64,000 nt of DNA from Azorinus chamasolen (GCA_963576725.1 OY755240.1:97002316-97066315); one strand, 5' to 3'; shown: positions 32,205 to 43,401, counted from the first letter of the stretch. Program-made: numbers and translations. The notes: generated by a model not told the origin, from the sequence alone.

Positions 32205-33783
32205 TTATAACCCCCCCCCCCCGATCAAAATCAGGGGGGGGGGCATATTGTTTTTGCCCTGTCTGTTTGTCTGTCTGTTTTTCTGTTTGTCCGTTTATCC
32301 GTTTGTCTGTTTGTTAGCAACTTTAACATTGGTCATAACTTTTGAGCCAGTACAGATAGAGACTTGATATTTGGCATGCATATGTATCTCATAAAGCCGC
32401 ACATTTTGAGGGGTGACATGTCAAGGTCAATGTCATCCTTCAAGGTTAGAGGTCAAATATAGTGGTCAAATCACCGACTTTAACTTTGGTCATAACTTTT
32501 GGACCAGTAGAGATAGAAACTTGATATTTGGCATGCTTGTGTATCTCATGAAGCTGCACATTTTGAGGGATGATATGTCAAGGTCAATGTCATCCTTCAG
32601 GGTCAACGGTCAAAGTGTCTGTTTTTGGGCTGTAACTTTAACGCAACCTTAACATTGGTTATAACTTTTGAGCCAGAACAAATAGAGACTTGATATTTGA
32701 GATGCATATGTGAGTGGTGACATGTTAAGGTCAAGGTCATCCTTCAAGGTCAGAGGTCAAATATATAGGTCAAATCACCGACTTTAACATTGGCCATAAC
32801 TTTTGAACCATTAGAGATAGAGTCTTGATATTTGGTATGCATGTGTATCTCATAAAACCGCAAATTTTAGGTGTGACATGTAAAGATCAAGGTCACCCTT
32901 AAAGGTCAGAGGTTAAACATATGAGTCAAATCACCGACTTTAACATTGGCCATAACTTTTGAACCAGTACAGATAAAGACTTGATATTTGGCATACTTAT
33001 GTATCTCACGAAGCTGCACAGTTTGAGGGGTGACATGTCAAGGTCATCCTTCAGGGTCAAAGGTCACCAACTTCAAATTGGCCATAACTTTGAACCAATA
33101 GAGATAGAGTCTTGATATTTGGTATGCATGTGTACCACATGAAGCTGCACATTTTGAGGGGCAACATGTCAAGGTAAAGGTCATCTTTTAGGGTCAAAGG
33201 TCACGGACTTTAACAATGGCCATAAATTTTGAACCTGTAGATACAGACTTGACATTTTGGTATGCATGTGTATCTCATGAAGCTGCACAGTTTGAGGATG
33301 ACATGTCAAGGTCAAGGTCACATTTTAGGGTCAAAGGTCACAGACTTTAACATTGGTCATAACTTTTGAACCAGTAGAGATACAGAATTGATAGTTGGTA
33401 TACATGTGTTTCTCATTTGGCTGCACAGTTTGAGGGACGACATATCAATGTCATCTTTAAAGGTCAAAGGTTATTTACATTGGCCGTAACGTTTGAACCA
33501 GTAGATATACAGCCTTGGTACTGGTATGCATGTGTATCTCATGAAGCCGCACAGTTTGAGGGGTGACGTGTCAAGGTCAAGGTCATCCTTCATGGTCAAA
33601 AGTCACCAACTTTTAACATTGGCCATAACTTTTGAACCATTAGAGATACAGACTTGATAGTTGGTATGCATGTGTACCCCACGAAGTTGCACAGTTTGAG
33701 GGGTGACATGTCAAGATCAAGGTCATCCTTCAGGGTCAAATATCATATCGAGGGGGCATAGTGTTTCACAAACACATCTTGTT
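32205..33783 (-). mobile_element. Pearl/Helentron-like non-autonomous element 2, inserted in a minisatellite
   Basis: On the minus strand it starts AACAAGATGTGTTTGTGAAA (hairpin TGTTTgTGAAACA), has about ten tandem units of roughly 110-150 bp (ACTTTAACATTGGCCATAAC, CTTGATATTTGGCATGCAT, GTGACATGTCAAGGTCAAGG), a CAGA/GTCT microsatellite (32255-32312) and a terminal hairpin CCCCCCCC-TGATTTTGATC-GGGGGGGG (32211-32243). Same layout as elements 1 and 3 with a different core sequence. Confidence 0.75.
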
Positions 33784-36025
33784 CGTATGACTATTGGTTT
33801 GTCTTGTTACAGTATTCAAATCTTGTGGCGAATCGGGGTTTTTTAACTCACCACATTGGTTGTGATGAATCATTTATCTTGTGAAATGACTGTTCACGTT
33901 TTTCGTCCCGTTTATATTGTGAAAATTAAATTAATATATTTTGTTGCGACTCGTTTATCTTGTGAAACGACACTACTCCTGTGACGAGATAATGTATTTG
34001 GGGCAACTCGTTTTCCATGACACACGTCGCTACTCGATTGGCGAATCATCCACTTGAGAAATAAAACTTCTCTTGTGATGGATGGCTCGTTTATCTTGTG
34101 ACAGAACACTTTTCTTGTGTCGACTGATTTATCCTATGAAACAACACATCTCTTGTGACGATTGAATCAGCTGGTGACACAACACGTCTCCTATGATGAC
34201 TCATTTATCTTGTGACACAACAATTATCTTGTGACGACTTATTTTACTTGTGACACAAGCACTTCTTTTGTGATATATGGTTTTACCTTGTGACTCAACA
34301 ATGATCTTATAACGACTCGTTTGTCTTGTGACAAAAACACTTTCCTTTGTGACGACTCAATTATCGTTTGACAAGACGCTTTTCTTGTGATGACTCGTTT
34401 GTAACTAAACTAACTATACATCTATTGCGACAACTCCTTGAACATGTGGCACTATACCTCTCTGGTGATGACCTGTTTATCTCTTGACATGTCACATATT
34501 TTGTTACGACTCGTTTGTCTTGTGACACGTCTCGTCACTTGTGGCAACTCGTTTATCTTATGACACGACATATCTCTTGTGATGACTTGCTTATCATGTG
34601 ACACGCCACATCTTTTTGTGAAATCTCATTTCCATTTTGATGATTCGTTCATCTTGTTACACAATTTTAGTAGAAGACAGTTATGATGTGACGAATGGTT
34701 TATTTTGTGACACGACGCTTTTCCTTTGTAGACTCATTTCTCTGGTGACCCGACACTTCTCTTTTGACACGAGACTTCCGTCGTGAAGATTCGTTTGTCT
34801 CGTTTATCTTCGACACACCACATTTTTCTCCACGACTTCTCCATCGTGTGACAAATCACTTTTTATGATGACTTTACTCATCTGACGACTCATGTCCATC
34901 AATACACAATATATCTCTTGAAACGAATCATTTAGCTAGTGGCACAACGCTTCACTTGTTACGACTTCTTTATCTTGTGACATGTCACTCCTCTTGTGAC
35001 GACTTTTTTTTATCTTGTGACATATTTCTCTTGTTCTTTTGTGAATACATGTTTATCCTTTGACATTGCACTTTTCTTTTGACGACTCGTTTATCTTGTG
35101 ACACGCCACATCTCATTGACGACTCGTTTATCTTGTGACACGACATTTGTCGTGAGAGGACTGTTTTACCTGGTGACGCAACACTTCTCTTTGGACGGCT
35201 CATTTTTCTTGTGATACGACAATTCTCTTGCCACAAATTTTATATGGTGACACTCCACTCGTCTTCTGATGACTCGTTTAACTTGTGACATGACACTTCT
35301 CTTGTACAGAGTCCTTACCCTTGTAAAATGAGACTTCGCTCGTGAATACTAATGGTTTCTAGTGAAACACGACTTACATGATATAGCACTTACATCGGCT
35401 TTCTTGTAAAACGACATTTCTCTTGAGGCGACTGACGTACCTTGAGCCACGATACTTCTCTTGTCGCGATTCATTTATCTTGTGACTTATTTTGTGGCAT
35501 GACAATTCTCTTGTCACGGATTCTTTATATTGTGGCATGAGAGACGACCCGATTATTTTAAGACTCAACACTTTTCTTGTGAAGATTAATTTATATGGTG
35601 ACACAACACATCTCTTGTTACTCGACAATTCTCTTGTGACAACTGGTTTATCTTATGATTCTCTTATTACAAAGTATTTGTCTTGTGACACAACACTTCT
35701 TTTTGTGAAGTGACACTTCACTTACCCTGTGACACGAGGCTTCTTTTATGACACGGCACTTCTCATATTGCGACAAATTTCCTTGTGGCACGACGCTTCC
35801 CTTTTGACACGACGCTTCTCTTGTGGCGATTCATTTATTTTGTGACATGACAACTGCTTGTTATTATGTGTTTATCTCTTGTGGCAACACTTCTTTGTGA
35901 TGACATGTTTTTCTTGTGACACCGAATTATTTTTGTGCAATTCGTTTATCTTATGACATACCACTTCTCTTGTGATGGCTCGTTTATTTTGACACGACAC
36001 TCCTCTTTCGACGACACTTCTGTAG
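33784..36025. repeat. 38-bp minisatellite, right block
   Basis: About 2.2 kb of degenerate units: TTATCTTGTGACACGACACT, TCTCTTGTGACGACTCGT. Each 38-bp unit is two related halves both containing CTTGTGAC. Confidence 0.9.
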
Positions 36026-36107
36026 TGGAATGTTTAATTTAGCGGTGATCTGGGTTCTAAATGACTTGAGACCCGAAAGTCACAGTTATATATATTTCCA
36101 TTTTCAG

Positions 36108-36163
36108 ACACCATGTACCTACATATATCGTTTCTGTGCCTGTTGAGTTCGATAGCGCTTGTG
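36108..36163 (+). CDS. Candidate host exon with start codon and signal peptide
   Basis: A 56-bp segment bounded by the acceptor TTTCCATTTTCAG and the donor GTAAGT. After a 5-nt leader ACACC it starts ATG at 36113 and encodes 17 residues, MYLHISFLCLLSSIALV, a hydrophobic core typical of a secretory signal peptide; it ends in phase 0. It lies in a short unique island between the 38-bp minisatellite and an ACAG microsatellite. The upstream acceptor implies a 5'-UTR exon further left. The next plus-strand candidate (42962) starts in phase 0. Splice signals plus a signal peptide in so short a span are unlikely by chance, but no transcript or homologue was seen. The gene is not identified. Confidence 0.5.
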
Positions 36164-36194
36164 GTAAGTAATCGTCTGGCCATTATATATTCCT

Positions 36195-36780
36195 CAAACT
36201 ACAGCGATTGACAGAGAGAGAGACACACATACAGAGACAGACAGACAGATACAGACATACAGACAGACATACAGACAGACACAGAGATATAGAGCGAGAT
36301 AGAGCGAGACAGAGCGAGACAGAGAGATGCATATAGAGAGACATAGCCAGACAGACAAACAAACAGATGGAGAGAGATACCAAGAGTGGCATAGACAGAG
36401 AGAGACAGATAGACAGAGAGACAGAGACAGAGAAAGATACAGAGAGAGAAAAACAAACAGAGACAGATAGATTGAGAGACTGTTAGAGAGAGGGACTGAG
36501 ACAGAGACAGAGGGATTGAGAGATAGGAGAGAAACACAGTGAGGTACATACAGGCAGACAGAGAGAGAGGGGGGCGAGAGAGGGGGGCGAGAGAGATACA
36601 GAGAGAGGGGGGACTGAGACACAGAGAGAGGAGACAGATGCAGAGAGAGACAGAGAGATACAGACCAGAGACAGAGAAAGACAGATACAGACATACATAC
36701 ATACAGAAAGAAGGTCTGAGAGAGAGACAGGGGGACAGAGGGACTGAGAGAGGCAGAGACAGAGAACAAACGAATAGACA
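36195..36780. repeat. Compound microsatellite (ACAG/AGAG)
   Basis: Nearly 590 bp of AGAC, ACAG and AGAGAG repeats. Long frames on both strands are simple-repeat translations. Confidence 0.95.
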
Positions 36781-36889
36781 TTTTGTCAAATTAAATGCAA
36801 ATGATGATTTCGTTTCTATCTATTCAATTTGCATACAAAATATTCCATCTCTATTGACTTTCATTATAACATGTCTATAACCCGTTCTC

Positions 36890-37115
36890 TGTCAAACGTG
36901 CATGTAAAACGTAATGACACCATGAATATGTATAAGCTATATATTTAATAATGGCGCATGTACATATACATTTTAGAATTAGAAGAAACATTAGAACAGA
37001 TTTATATTACCCCATCAGCAAACAGAGCAGACCCTTGTCAGGCGGCTCCTATCTGATCTGGGTCTACTGTGTTTGCAAAGGCATGAACACGGGTTATATG
37101 AAGGAAAGGGTTAAT
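36890..37115. mobile_element. TTAA palindromic MITE
   Basis: Core GCAAACAGAGCAGACCCTTG...GATCTGGGTCTACTGTGTTTGC with one arm shortened; right end GAAGGAAAGGGTTAA; left end ATAACCCGTTCTCTGTC is decayed. Confidence 0.7.
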
Positions 37116-37194
37116 CAACAAACAATCAGTTATCACTGTCTTATCTACGATCTCTCCTAAAGCGCCCACTCAAAATATGTCTGACTGCTGGTTT

Positions 37195-37455
37195 TAAACC
37201 TTTACAACATGAACATTCATGTTAGAAATAATGAAGACATGAATACCGATGAGGTTCATTTTTATACTGGCATATAAACACAGGGAATGTTTACCATGGT
37301 AGAAACTGTAGTTTATTCTAATATCTATTTCATGTCATAAGCAAACAGAGCAGAGCTCGATCAGACGGCTCCTATAGGAGCCGTCTGATCTGTGTCTACT
37401 CTGTTTGCAAAAGGCATAGTTCTAAAGGCATATTCATGGAGAGAAAGGTTTAGGC
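37195..37455. mobile_element. TTAA-family palindromic MITE, well-kept hairpin
   Basis: Core GCAAACAGAGCAGAGCTCGA and TCTGTGTCTACTCTGTTTGC around GACGGCTCCTATAGGAGCCG TC. The outer arms ACCTTTACAACATGAAC / ATTCATGGAGAGAAAGGT end in TTTAAA rather than TTAA. Confidence 0.8.
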
Positions 37456-37459
37456 AGAC

Positions 37460-37622
37460 GGTACCTTAAGTATAACGACTGTATCACAGAAGGCGCAGGA
37501 GGGAGCTTTCTGCAATACTTTTGTGCTGCATTTTGAAGTTATTTTCTAAGAGTAAGAATGTTCTTTTGTATCCCTTCTTACGGGAGTCTATAACGGGAGG
37601 GCGCTGTAGACTACAGTAAACA
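37460..37622. mobile_element. pogo/Tigger-like MITE with AAAGCTCC core
   Basis: GGAGGGAGCTTTCTGCAATA, TGTGCTGCATTTTGAAG and the right terminus GGGAGGGCGCTGTAGACTAC AGTA. Related sequences at 49564-49760, 54105-54190 and 54745-54960. Confidence 0.6.
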
Positions 37623-38131
37623 ATCACATGCTTTGCTGGAACTCGAATATTGGAAACAAATCGTACAGATCAGCTTTATCATTGCAAAGCCAACAACATG
37701 CCAACATGTTCACTTTAACCCTGTCCATGTTTAATACTCGTGTAAGAAAAAATACCTAATGAATAGTAATTAGATTATTCTTCATAATGGCATATGAACA
37801 GAGCATGTTGGCTCAAAGTTGTAGAAACAGATTTATCACATTATCTGCAATGTGGGAGTGCCGTTACAGAGTGTCGTAAACCGCGGAAATGCACTAGTGC
37901 ATTTATTTATATTTAAATGATTATTTGAATCTGACCAATAATGAGCCTTACAGAGAATATCCGGAACCAATGCATGACGTCACTGACGTCATTTAATAAT
38001 TAGCCAATCGTTGCAATGCATTTGCGTCGACCCTGTAAACAATTGATTAATTTATATGGCACTTTCAAGGATTATGTAATAAAAAGAATCTTGCTTTCGT
38101 TTTAAAACTCGTGGCATATTGATTGGAACCC
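37623..38131. other. No gene recognised upstream of the LINE
   Basis: Contains a decayed TTAA MITE left end (TTTAACCCTGTCCATG at 37716) and the palindrome ATGCACTAGTGCAT at 37890. Nothing else supported. Confidence 0.5.
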
Positions 38132-38329
38132 TAATACATGCGCCAAAGTGTGAAGGCTGCATTAATTTTTGCTCTGATATTTTCATAGTTTTAAGAGGAA
38201 AATACTTTATAAAACTTTCTGAAACGTGACACAATTGTGCATGAAGGGATTGTGAACAGATTGATGTACTTTTTAGGTGATTCTGTTGTGTGATTTGACA
38301 GGAAAAAGTGAATTTAATAAAACAATTTT

Positions 38330-39727
38330 GTGCCATATTGGACTTTTAAAACCAAATGTGTGAGCCCCAGGCGTCAGGATATACAGGTGGAGATGAAAAG
38401 TGGATTAGTGGAGAAGCGGATTACTTATACAAGGTGTGATCTTTCTTTTATAGGGCAATTATCGCCCAATTTAAAACCCAGCAACCTATTGGTATCAAGA
38501 TTAAAACAGCTAGGACTGTTAGACTTCGGGCAATTTGGCTTAGCTAAATTTAGGGGTTCGAGAGGGGGCAACTCGAAATCAAAGAGAACAAAGCGTTTTT
38601 GGGATGTAAATAAAGGTGTTCATTTAAACAAATTAAGGGAAATACCCCAATCAATTCCAATTGCTTCTGGAAACCAGCAGATCAAAAGGGAAATTCCATC
38701 TGCTGGTGTAAATTTCTATCACTTGAAAGAGTTACCCCAGATAATCAGACCTACTGTTTCAAAACCTCACAGAAACACTGGTAAAGTTTCAGCAGTGCCC
38801 TTTTCCAGAGAAACGGACAATCTTGTACTTGTGAAACGCGAACCTCTAACGCCAGCCAGAATTCAGACTTTTGTAAAAGTATGCAGCATAAATCCTAGAT
38901 CAGTCAAAAACAAGGCTCTTTCTATTTGCGACTATATTGTTTCAAATGACTTAGATGTGGTAGCCGTTACAGAAACCTGGCTCGGTAGTTCTGTAGACAA
39001 ATCGTGTCTAAGTGAACTAGTTCCCACTAATTACAAAATTGAACATGTCCCTCGCTGCAATGGCAACCGTGGTGGCGGGGTGGCAGTCATACATAAGACT
39101 TCAATAGGACTTCGTCTCCATTCGTCAACAAAAGATGGCGATTTCTCAAATTTTGAGTACATGGACTGCACCATAAGTATCCAAGATTTCACTCTACGCC
39201 TAGTAGTCGTTTACAGACCACCGCCATCGCGGGGAAATGGCCTTAAAACCGGAGATGTTCTTGATAATGAATGGCCACTTTTCCTATCTAAATTTGTGAC
39301 TTGTGACAGACCAGTCATCATTGTAGGGGACTTAAACATCCATCTTGACAATCAAAGTGACAGGAACACAGTTAACTTTGTTAGTACACTAGAGTCATTT
39401 GGATTGCAACAGCATGTGGATGAAGCCACTCATGTAGGTGGACATACCCTTGATGTTATTATCACGAGAAACGGTGATGACTGTGTGTCAAATATTGAGG
39501 TCGCCGATCCAGGACTATCTGACGGCACTGGTAAAGTTTCGCGCGATCATTTTTCCGTAACTTTCGAAGCAAAGGCGGCTAAACCTCCAACAGTGAGAAA
39601 AACTGTTTTATTTCGGAAACTTAGAGCAATTAATGTTGACTCATTTAAAACAGATCTCATAAACTCTGAACCCATCAAAGCAAGTTTGCAAATGACAGAT
39701 GTTGATGAGCTGGTTAACACATATACC
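38330..39727 (+). pseudogene. LINE copy 1: N-terminal region and EEP endonuclease
   Basis: First 466 codons of the LINE protein. Residues 1-175 are a basic, Ser-rich N-terminal region (FRGSRGGNSKSKRTKRFWD) without a visible zinc knuckle. Residues about 180-425 are an apurinic-like endonuclease (exonuclease-endonuclease-phosphatase fold) that nicks target DNA: INPRSVKNK (187), VTETWLG (Glu 215), VVYRPP (294), IIVGDLNIH (335, Asp/Asn pair), THVGGHTLDVII (367) and KVSRDHFSV (402, Asp-His). All catalytic residues I can see are kept. A TAA at 39728-39730 ends the frame; copy 2 has Gln there, so the stop is a lesion of this copy. The start at 38330 is the first in-frame Met; the true start may be internal, such as the Met at 38393. 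Confidence 0.9.
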
Positions 39728-39730
39728 TAA

Positions 39731-41122
39731 GTGCTGGAGACACTTGCCGATAAACATGCACCATTGCGTACTAAAACCATAACGCTCAGACCATCATGTC
39801 CGTGGTATACCCAGGAACTGCACGATGCTAAACATGCACGGCGCAAGTTGGAAAGAAATTGGAGAAAATCCAGACTCACAATAGACCATCAGCTATACAG
39901 AGAACAGTGTGCCAAAGTAAACAAGCTGTTGGCAAAGGCAAATGTTGATTTCTACTCAGAGAAAGTAGAATATTGCCAGGCAGACTCAAAGAGTCTTTTC
40001 AAAGTTACTAAGCACCTGTTAGGCACAACTAGTGACATCAAATTGCCTAAGACTTCGTCCTCAAGACAACTTGCACAAGACTTCAGTGACTTTTTTGTCA
40101 ACAAAGTGGACAAAATCCGGGCAGATATTGCATCAGACACTGTATCGAGTGCACCAGTTATTACTGAAATGCAGCATGCAACGAACGCTTTTGATAGTTT
40201 TGTTACAGCTACAGAAGACGAAGTAGAACAGATCATTAAGGCATCCCCTTGCAAGTCATGTGAACTGGATCCTATACCTACATGGCTGTTAAAGTCATGC
40301 CTTGGTGAACTTCTTCCGATTCTGACGAAAATTGTAAACTCCTCTTTAGACACTACCTACGTTCCAAAAAACTTCAAGATGTCACATGTCAGACCTATTT
40401 TGAAGAAACCGAATCTGGATTCAGACGAACTTAGGAATTATAGGCCTGTTTCGAATTTGCCATTTGTCTCCAAAGTGTTAGAAAAAGTAGTGGACAAGCG
40501 CATCGAGTCCCACTTGACCTCAAACGGACTACATGAGCATCATCAGTCGGCATACCGAAAGCATCATTCAACGGAGACTGCTCTCCTGAAAGTTCAGAAC
40601 GACATCCTTCAATCCCTAGATAAAAACGATATAACTGTTCTCGTCATGCTCGACTTATCGGCTGCATTTGACACTATCGATCATGAAACTCTGCTGAAAC
40701 GCCCGGAAAAAGACTTCAGAATTATTGGAAAACCTCTTGAGTGGATAATCTCCTACCTGAATGACCGCTATCAAATAGTCTCAGTAGATGGAGAACTGTC
40801 CACCCCAGTTCAAATGGAATGTAGGGTGCCACAGGGTTCCGTCCTAGGACCAAAACACTACATCATGTACACGAAACCTGTTGGCTCAATCTGCAGAAGT
40901 CATGGGCTTAGTCACCATTTCTATGCCGATGACTCACAGTTATACCTATCCTTTAAGCCCAAGGGCATATCCTGTCAACTGGAGGCTTTATCGCGAGTTG
41001 AGGACTGTCTCAAAGAAGTAGTCTCTTGGATGCATCAGAACATGCTGAAGCTCAATACTGACAAGACTGAGGTCATTCTGTTTCATACAAAAACACAGAA
41101 GTACCTGCAGAGGTTAGTGTGA
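39731..41122 (+). pseudogene. LINE copy 1: reverse transcriptase
   Basis: Continues the same frame after the stop. A linker (RPSCPWYTQELHDAKHARR) precedes the RT, which primes cDNA synthesis at the nicked target. Motifs: NYRPVSNLPFVSKVLEKVVD (about 235), SAYRKHHSTETALL (about 275), VMLDLSAAFDTIDHETLL (about 304, first catalytic Asp), CRVPQGSVLGPKHYIMYTKP (about 366) and FYADDSQLYLSF (about 397, catalytic YADD), then NMLKLNTDKTEVILF (about 440). All three catalytic Asp are present. The frame runs into TGA at 41120-41122 because of a small indel within about 41085-41105; the correct frame resumes in the next segment. RT catalysis could be intact apart from the two breaks. Confidence 0.92.
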
Positions 41123-41772
41123 AAGTAGGACCCTCTAAAATCAAGCCATCTTTGTGTATAAGGAATCTCGGTGCATGGCTCGATTCACAAATGGATATGA
41201 CATCACATGTCAATTCCGTATGTAGGTCTAGTTATGCACAGCTCCGGCAAATAGGCCATATTAGAAAGTACCTCTCACCTGATGCTACCAAGACTTTGGT
41301 AAACTCTCTTGTTACATCGAAAATAGACTACTGCAATTCACTGCTGCATGGGATTTCAAACAAATCACTGCGGAAATTTCAAAGGGTGCAAAACACAGCA
41401 GCCCGCATCATTACCAGAACTTCTCGATATAATCATATCACGCCGGTTTTGAAGGAACTTCACTGGCTTCCGGTTCAACATCGAATTGAATTCAAAATTC
41501 TGACTCTTACATATAAAGCCATGCACAGTGAATCTCCCAAGTACATTGTCGACATGCTTGACGTATACAGGCCGCGCAGAGAGTTAAGGTCAGCAAGCAG
41601 ATCATTGTCGTTGGTTGTGCCAAAAAGTCGTACGGTAAAATACGGTGAGAGAAGTTTCATGCATGCAGCTCCGAAACTTTGGAATGCTCTACCGTCAGGC
41701 ATTAGAGACGCAAGGTCACTGGCATGTTTCAAAAGGTGTCTGAAAACGCACTTTTTCAACATTTGTTACTAG
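41119..41772 (+). pseudogene. LINE copy 1: C-terminal domain
   Basis: Frame-shifted continuation of the RT protein, 217 codons, overlapping the previous frame by 4 bp. It reads KIKPSLCIRNLGAWLDSQMD, SLVTSKIDYCNSLLHGISN, RVQNTAARIITRTSRYNHIT, LKELHWLPVQHRIEFKILTL and APKLWNALPSGIRDARSLAC, the conserved C-terminal region of CR1/L2-group LINE proteins, whose function is poorly known. It ends FFNICY followed by TAG. Copies 2 and 3 end at the same residue, which confirms the stop. Confidence 0.9.
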
Positions 41773-41784
41773 GACAGTTTTGCT

Positions 41785-42150
41785 CAGAATAGGAATGGCT
41801 TTCAGCCAACCTATTAAGCTAACAGATTACCCAATAGTCATGTACTGTGGCAACTAAGCTAAGGATAGGAATGGCTTTCAGCCAACTTATTAAGCTAACA
41901 GTTGACCCAGTAGTCATGTACAGTGGCAACTGAGTTCAGGATAGGAATGGCTTTCAGCCAACCTATTAAGCTAACAGTTGACCCAGTAGTCATGTACAGT
42001 GGCAACTGAGTTCAGGATAGGAATGGCTTTCAGCCAACCTATTAAGCTAACAGTTGACCCAGTAGTCATGTACAGTGGCAACTGAGCTCAGGATAGGAAT
42101 GGCTTTCAGCCAACCTATTAAGCTAACAGTTGACACAATAGTCATATAAA
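41785..42150 (+). repeat. LINE 3' UTR tandem array A (about 77-bp unit)
   Basis: Five units of GGATAGGAATGGCTTTCAGC, CAACCTATTAAGCTAACAG, TGTACAGTGGCAACTGAG. The middle three units are nearly identical. GGCTttcAGCC can form a small hairpin. A shorter version is in LINE copy 3 (58980-59200). Confidence 0.9.
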
Positions 42151-42400
42151 TGGAATGATTTTCAGTCAGACCATTTATTCTAATTTATGATATTGATGAG
42201 CATGGCTTTCAGTCAACTTGTCTGTATCAAGTTTGTTGATATAGATTATTCTAATTCGTGATACTGATGAGCATGGCTTTCAGTCAACTTGTCTGTATCA
42301 AGTTTTGTTAATACAGATTATTCTAATTTGTGATATTGATGAGCATGGCTTTCAGTCAACTTGTCTGTATCCAGTTTGTTAATACAGTTTATGCTATTCC
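42150..42400 (+). repeat. LINE 3' UTR tandem array B (about 71-bp unit)
   Basis: Three units of GATATTGATGAGCATGGCTT TCAGTCAACTTGTCTGTATC. It shares ATGGCTTTCAG(C/T)CAAC with array A, so both arrays may derive from one ancestor. Also in copy 3 (58740-58975). Confidence 0.85.
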
Positions 42401-42699
42401 TTGCGGATAGTGATTTTATATCTGTTGTATATCTTTTTCATATCTTTAACCGACCGGTGGAAATTATGTAGTTCCTTCCGGCTAGCAATTTCATATATAT
42501 TGTACATCTTTCATTGTCTGGATAGATAATCATGCTGATCGTTCCGGTTAGTGATTTCATCCATGTGAAGCGCTTTTGAACGCACATATCCAGTGTGAAA
42601 AGAGCGCTATATAAATGTGGTATAATAATAATAATAATATTATTATAGCAAACTCGTTTCATTAAAAATGTGTAATTAACAGCGATTGTCATCTTTATT

Positions 42700-42885
42700 A
42701 TAGTAAACGAGTTTCTAAAACAAATTTGTAATGAACACACATGTAATATCCTGTATTTATCTTAATGTCATTAACAAACAGAGCAGACCCTCATCAGACG
42801 GCTCCTATGAGCCGTATAATCTGGGTCTACTCTCTTTCTAAATGCGTGAACAGGGCGTTTATATGAAGGAAGAAGTTACAATTAG
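42700..42885. mobile_element. TTAA-family MITE hairpin
   Basis: Core AACAAACAGAGCAGACCCTC / ATCTGGGTCTACTCTCTTTC around GACGGCTCCTATGAGCCGT; the right end GGAAGAAGTTA is decayed. Confidence 0.7.
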
Positions 42886-42961
42886 TTGCTCGACTGAATT
42901 TATTTTAACACCACTCTTATACTCGAATACTCTTTATTGCATATGTTTTGCTGTATTCCAG

Positions 42962-43027
42962 GTTTGTCAGCCAGCATGTAAGTATTCTTGTACCAGCAAG
43001 CAAATAATTCTGACTGTGACATTGTGA
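42962..43027 (+). CDS. Candidate Cys-rich host exon (extent uncertain)
   Basis: Preceded by a good acceptor (TTTTGCTGTATTCCAG). Read in phase 0, which matches the donor phase of 36163, it gives a short peptide with three Cys at positions 2, 6 and 10 (VCQPACKYSC) and a stop at 43025-43027. Alternatively a strong donor GTAAGTAT at 42978 would end it after 16 bp in phase 1, which fits the acceptor phase of 56796. It lies in a unique island between a MITE and element X. A very short exon or a terminal exon are both possible. Function is unknown; a secreted peptide is inference only. Confidence 0.35.
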   Translation, partial: VCQPACKYSCTSKQIILTVTL

Positions 43028-43301
43028 CGTCAGGCCACGTCAATGACGTAACCTGTAACACTCTTTTATCCAGTCACCAGGCTTCTCTAGTGACATAATA
43101 AAGGGGGTGCAAATAAACTTAGGTTTATTAGGTTACTTCCGGTAGTGGAAGGTTTATTAGGTTAGTAGATAGGCGTAATGATTCTATAACCATGGAACTA
43201 TTTTAGTTTTCTGTAAATATTCATAAACATGTTGATGGAATAGATCTAACAGATCTATTTGGTCACCAGAAGAATTATTCAAATGAGAAAAAAAAAATAA
43301 T

Positions 43302-43401
43302 TGGCTACAGCTGGATTCGAACCCGCGCCTGATCCTACAAAAACTAATTCTAATCTCTCTAGAGACATCGCCCTTACCGATTACGCCACTGAGGCCACTT
43401 A
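43302..43401 (-). ncRNA. tRNA-like Pol III unit in element X copy A
   Basis: On the minus strand: box A-like CAGTGGCGTAATCGG, box B GGTTCGAATCC, and a 3' strand TGTAGCC that pairs imperfectly with 5' GGCCTCA (5 of 7 pairs). About 60 nt separate the boxes, longer than a plain tRNA. A run of T follows downstream (43291-43299 as A). tRNA-derived and probably not a functional tRNA. Confidence 0.6.

Larger units (their letters stand above)
38132..42646 (+). mobile_element. LINE copy 1, full-length CR1/L2-like retrotransposon
   Basis: About 4.5 kb: 5' UTR (38132-38329), a single long coding region for endonuclease plus RT (38330-41772, broken by one stop and one frameshift), a 3' UTR with two tandem arrays (41785-42400), and the 3' terminus GCGCTATATAAATGTGGTAT followed by (AAT)n. 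Copies 2 (3395-8640) and 3 (58482-60214) confirm both ends. EN plus RT with a microsatellite 3' end and no poly(A) fits the CR1/L2 group. Probably a recently inactivated copy. Confidence 0.9.

Noticed and set aside
36183..36880. Ser/Leu-rich frames up to 196 codons
   Set aside because: Translation of ACAG/AGAG microsatellite.
42225..42400. Hammerhead ribozyme in the LINE 3' UTR (CTGATGAG)
   Set aside because: The CTGATGAG word is present but the GAAA core and closing stems are absent. I also found no hammerhead core in the PLE pieces, although such motifs are known from this group.
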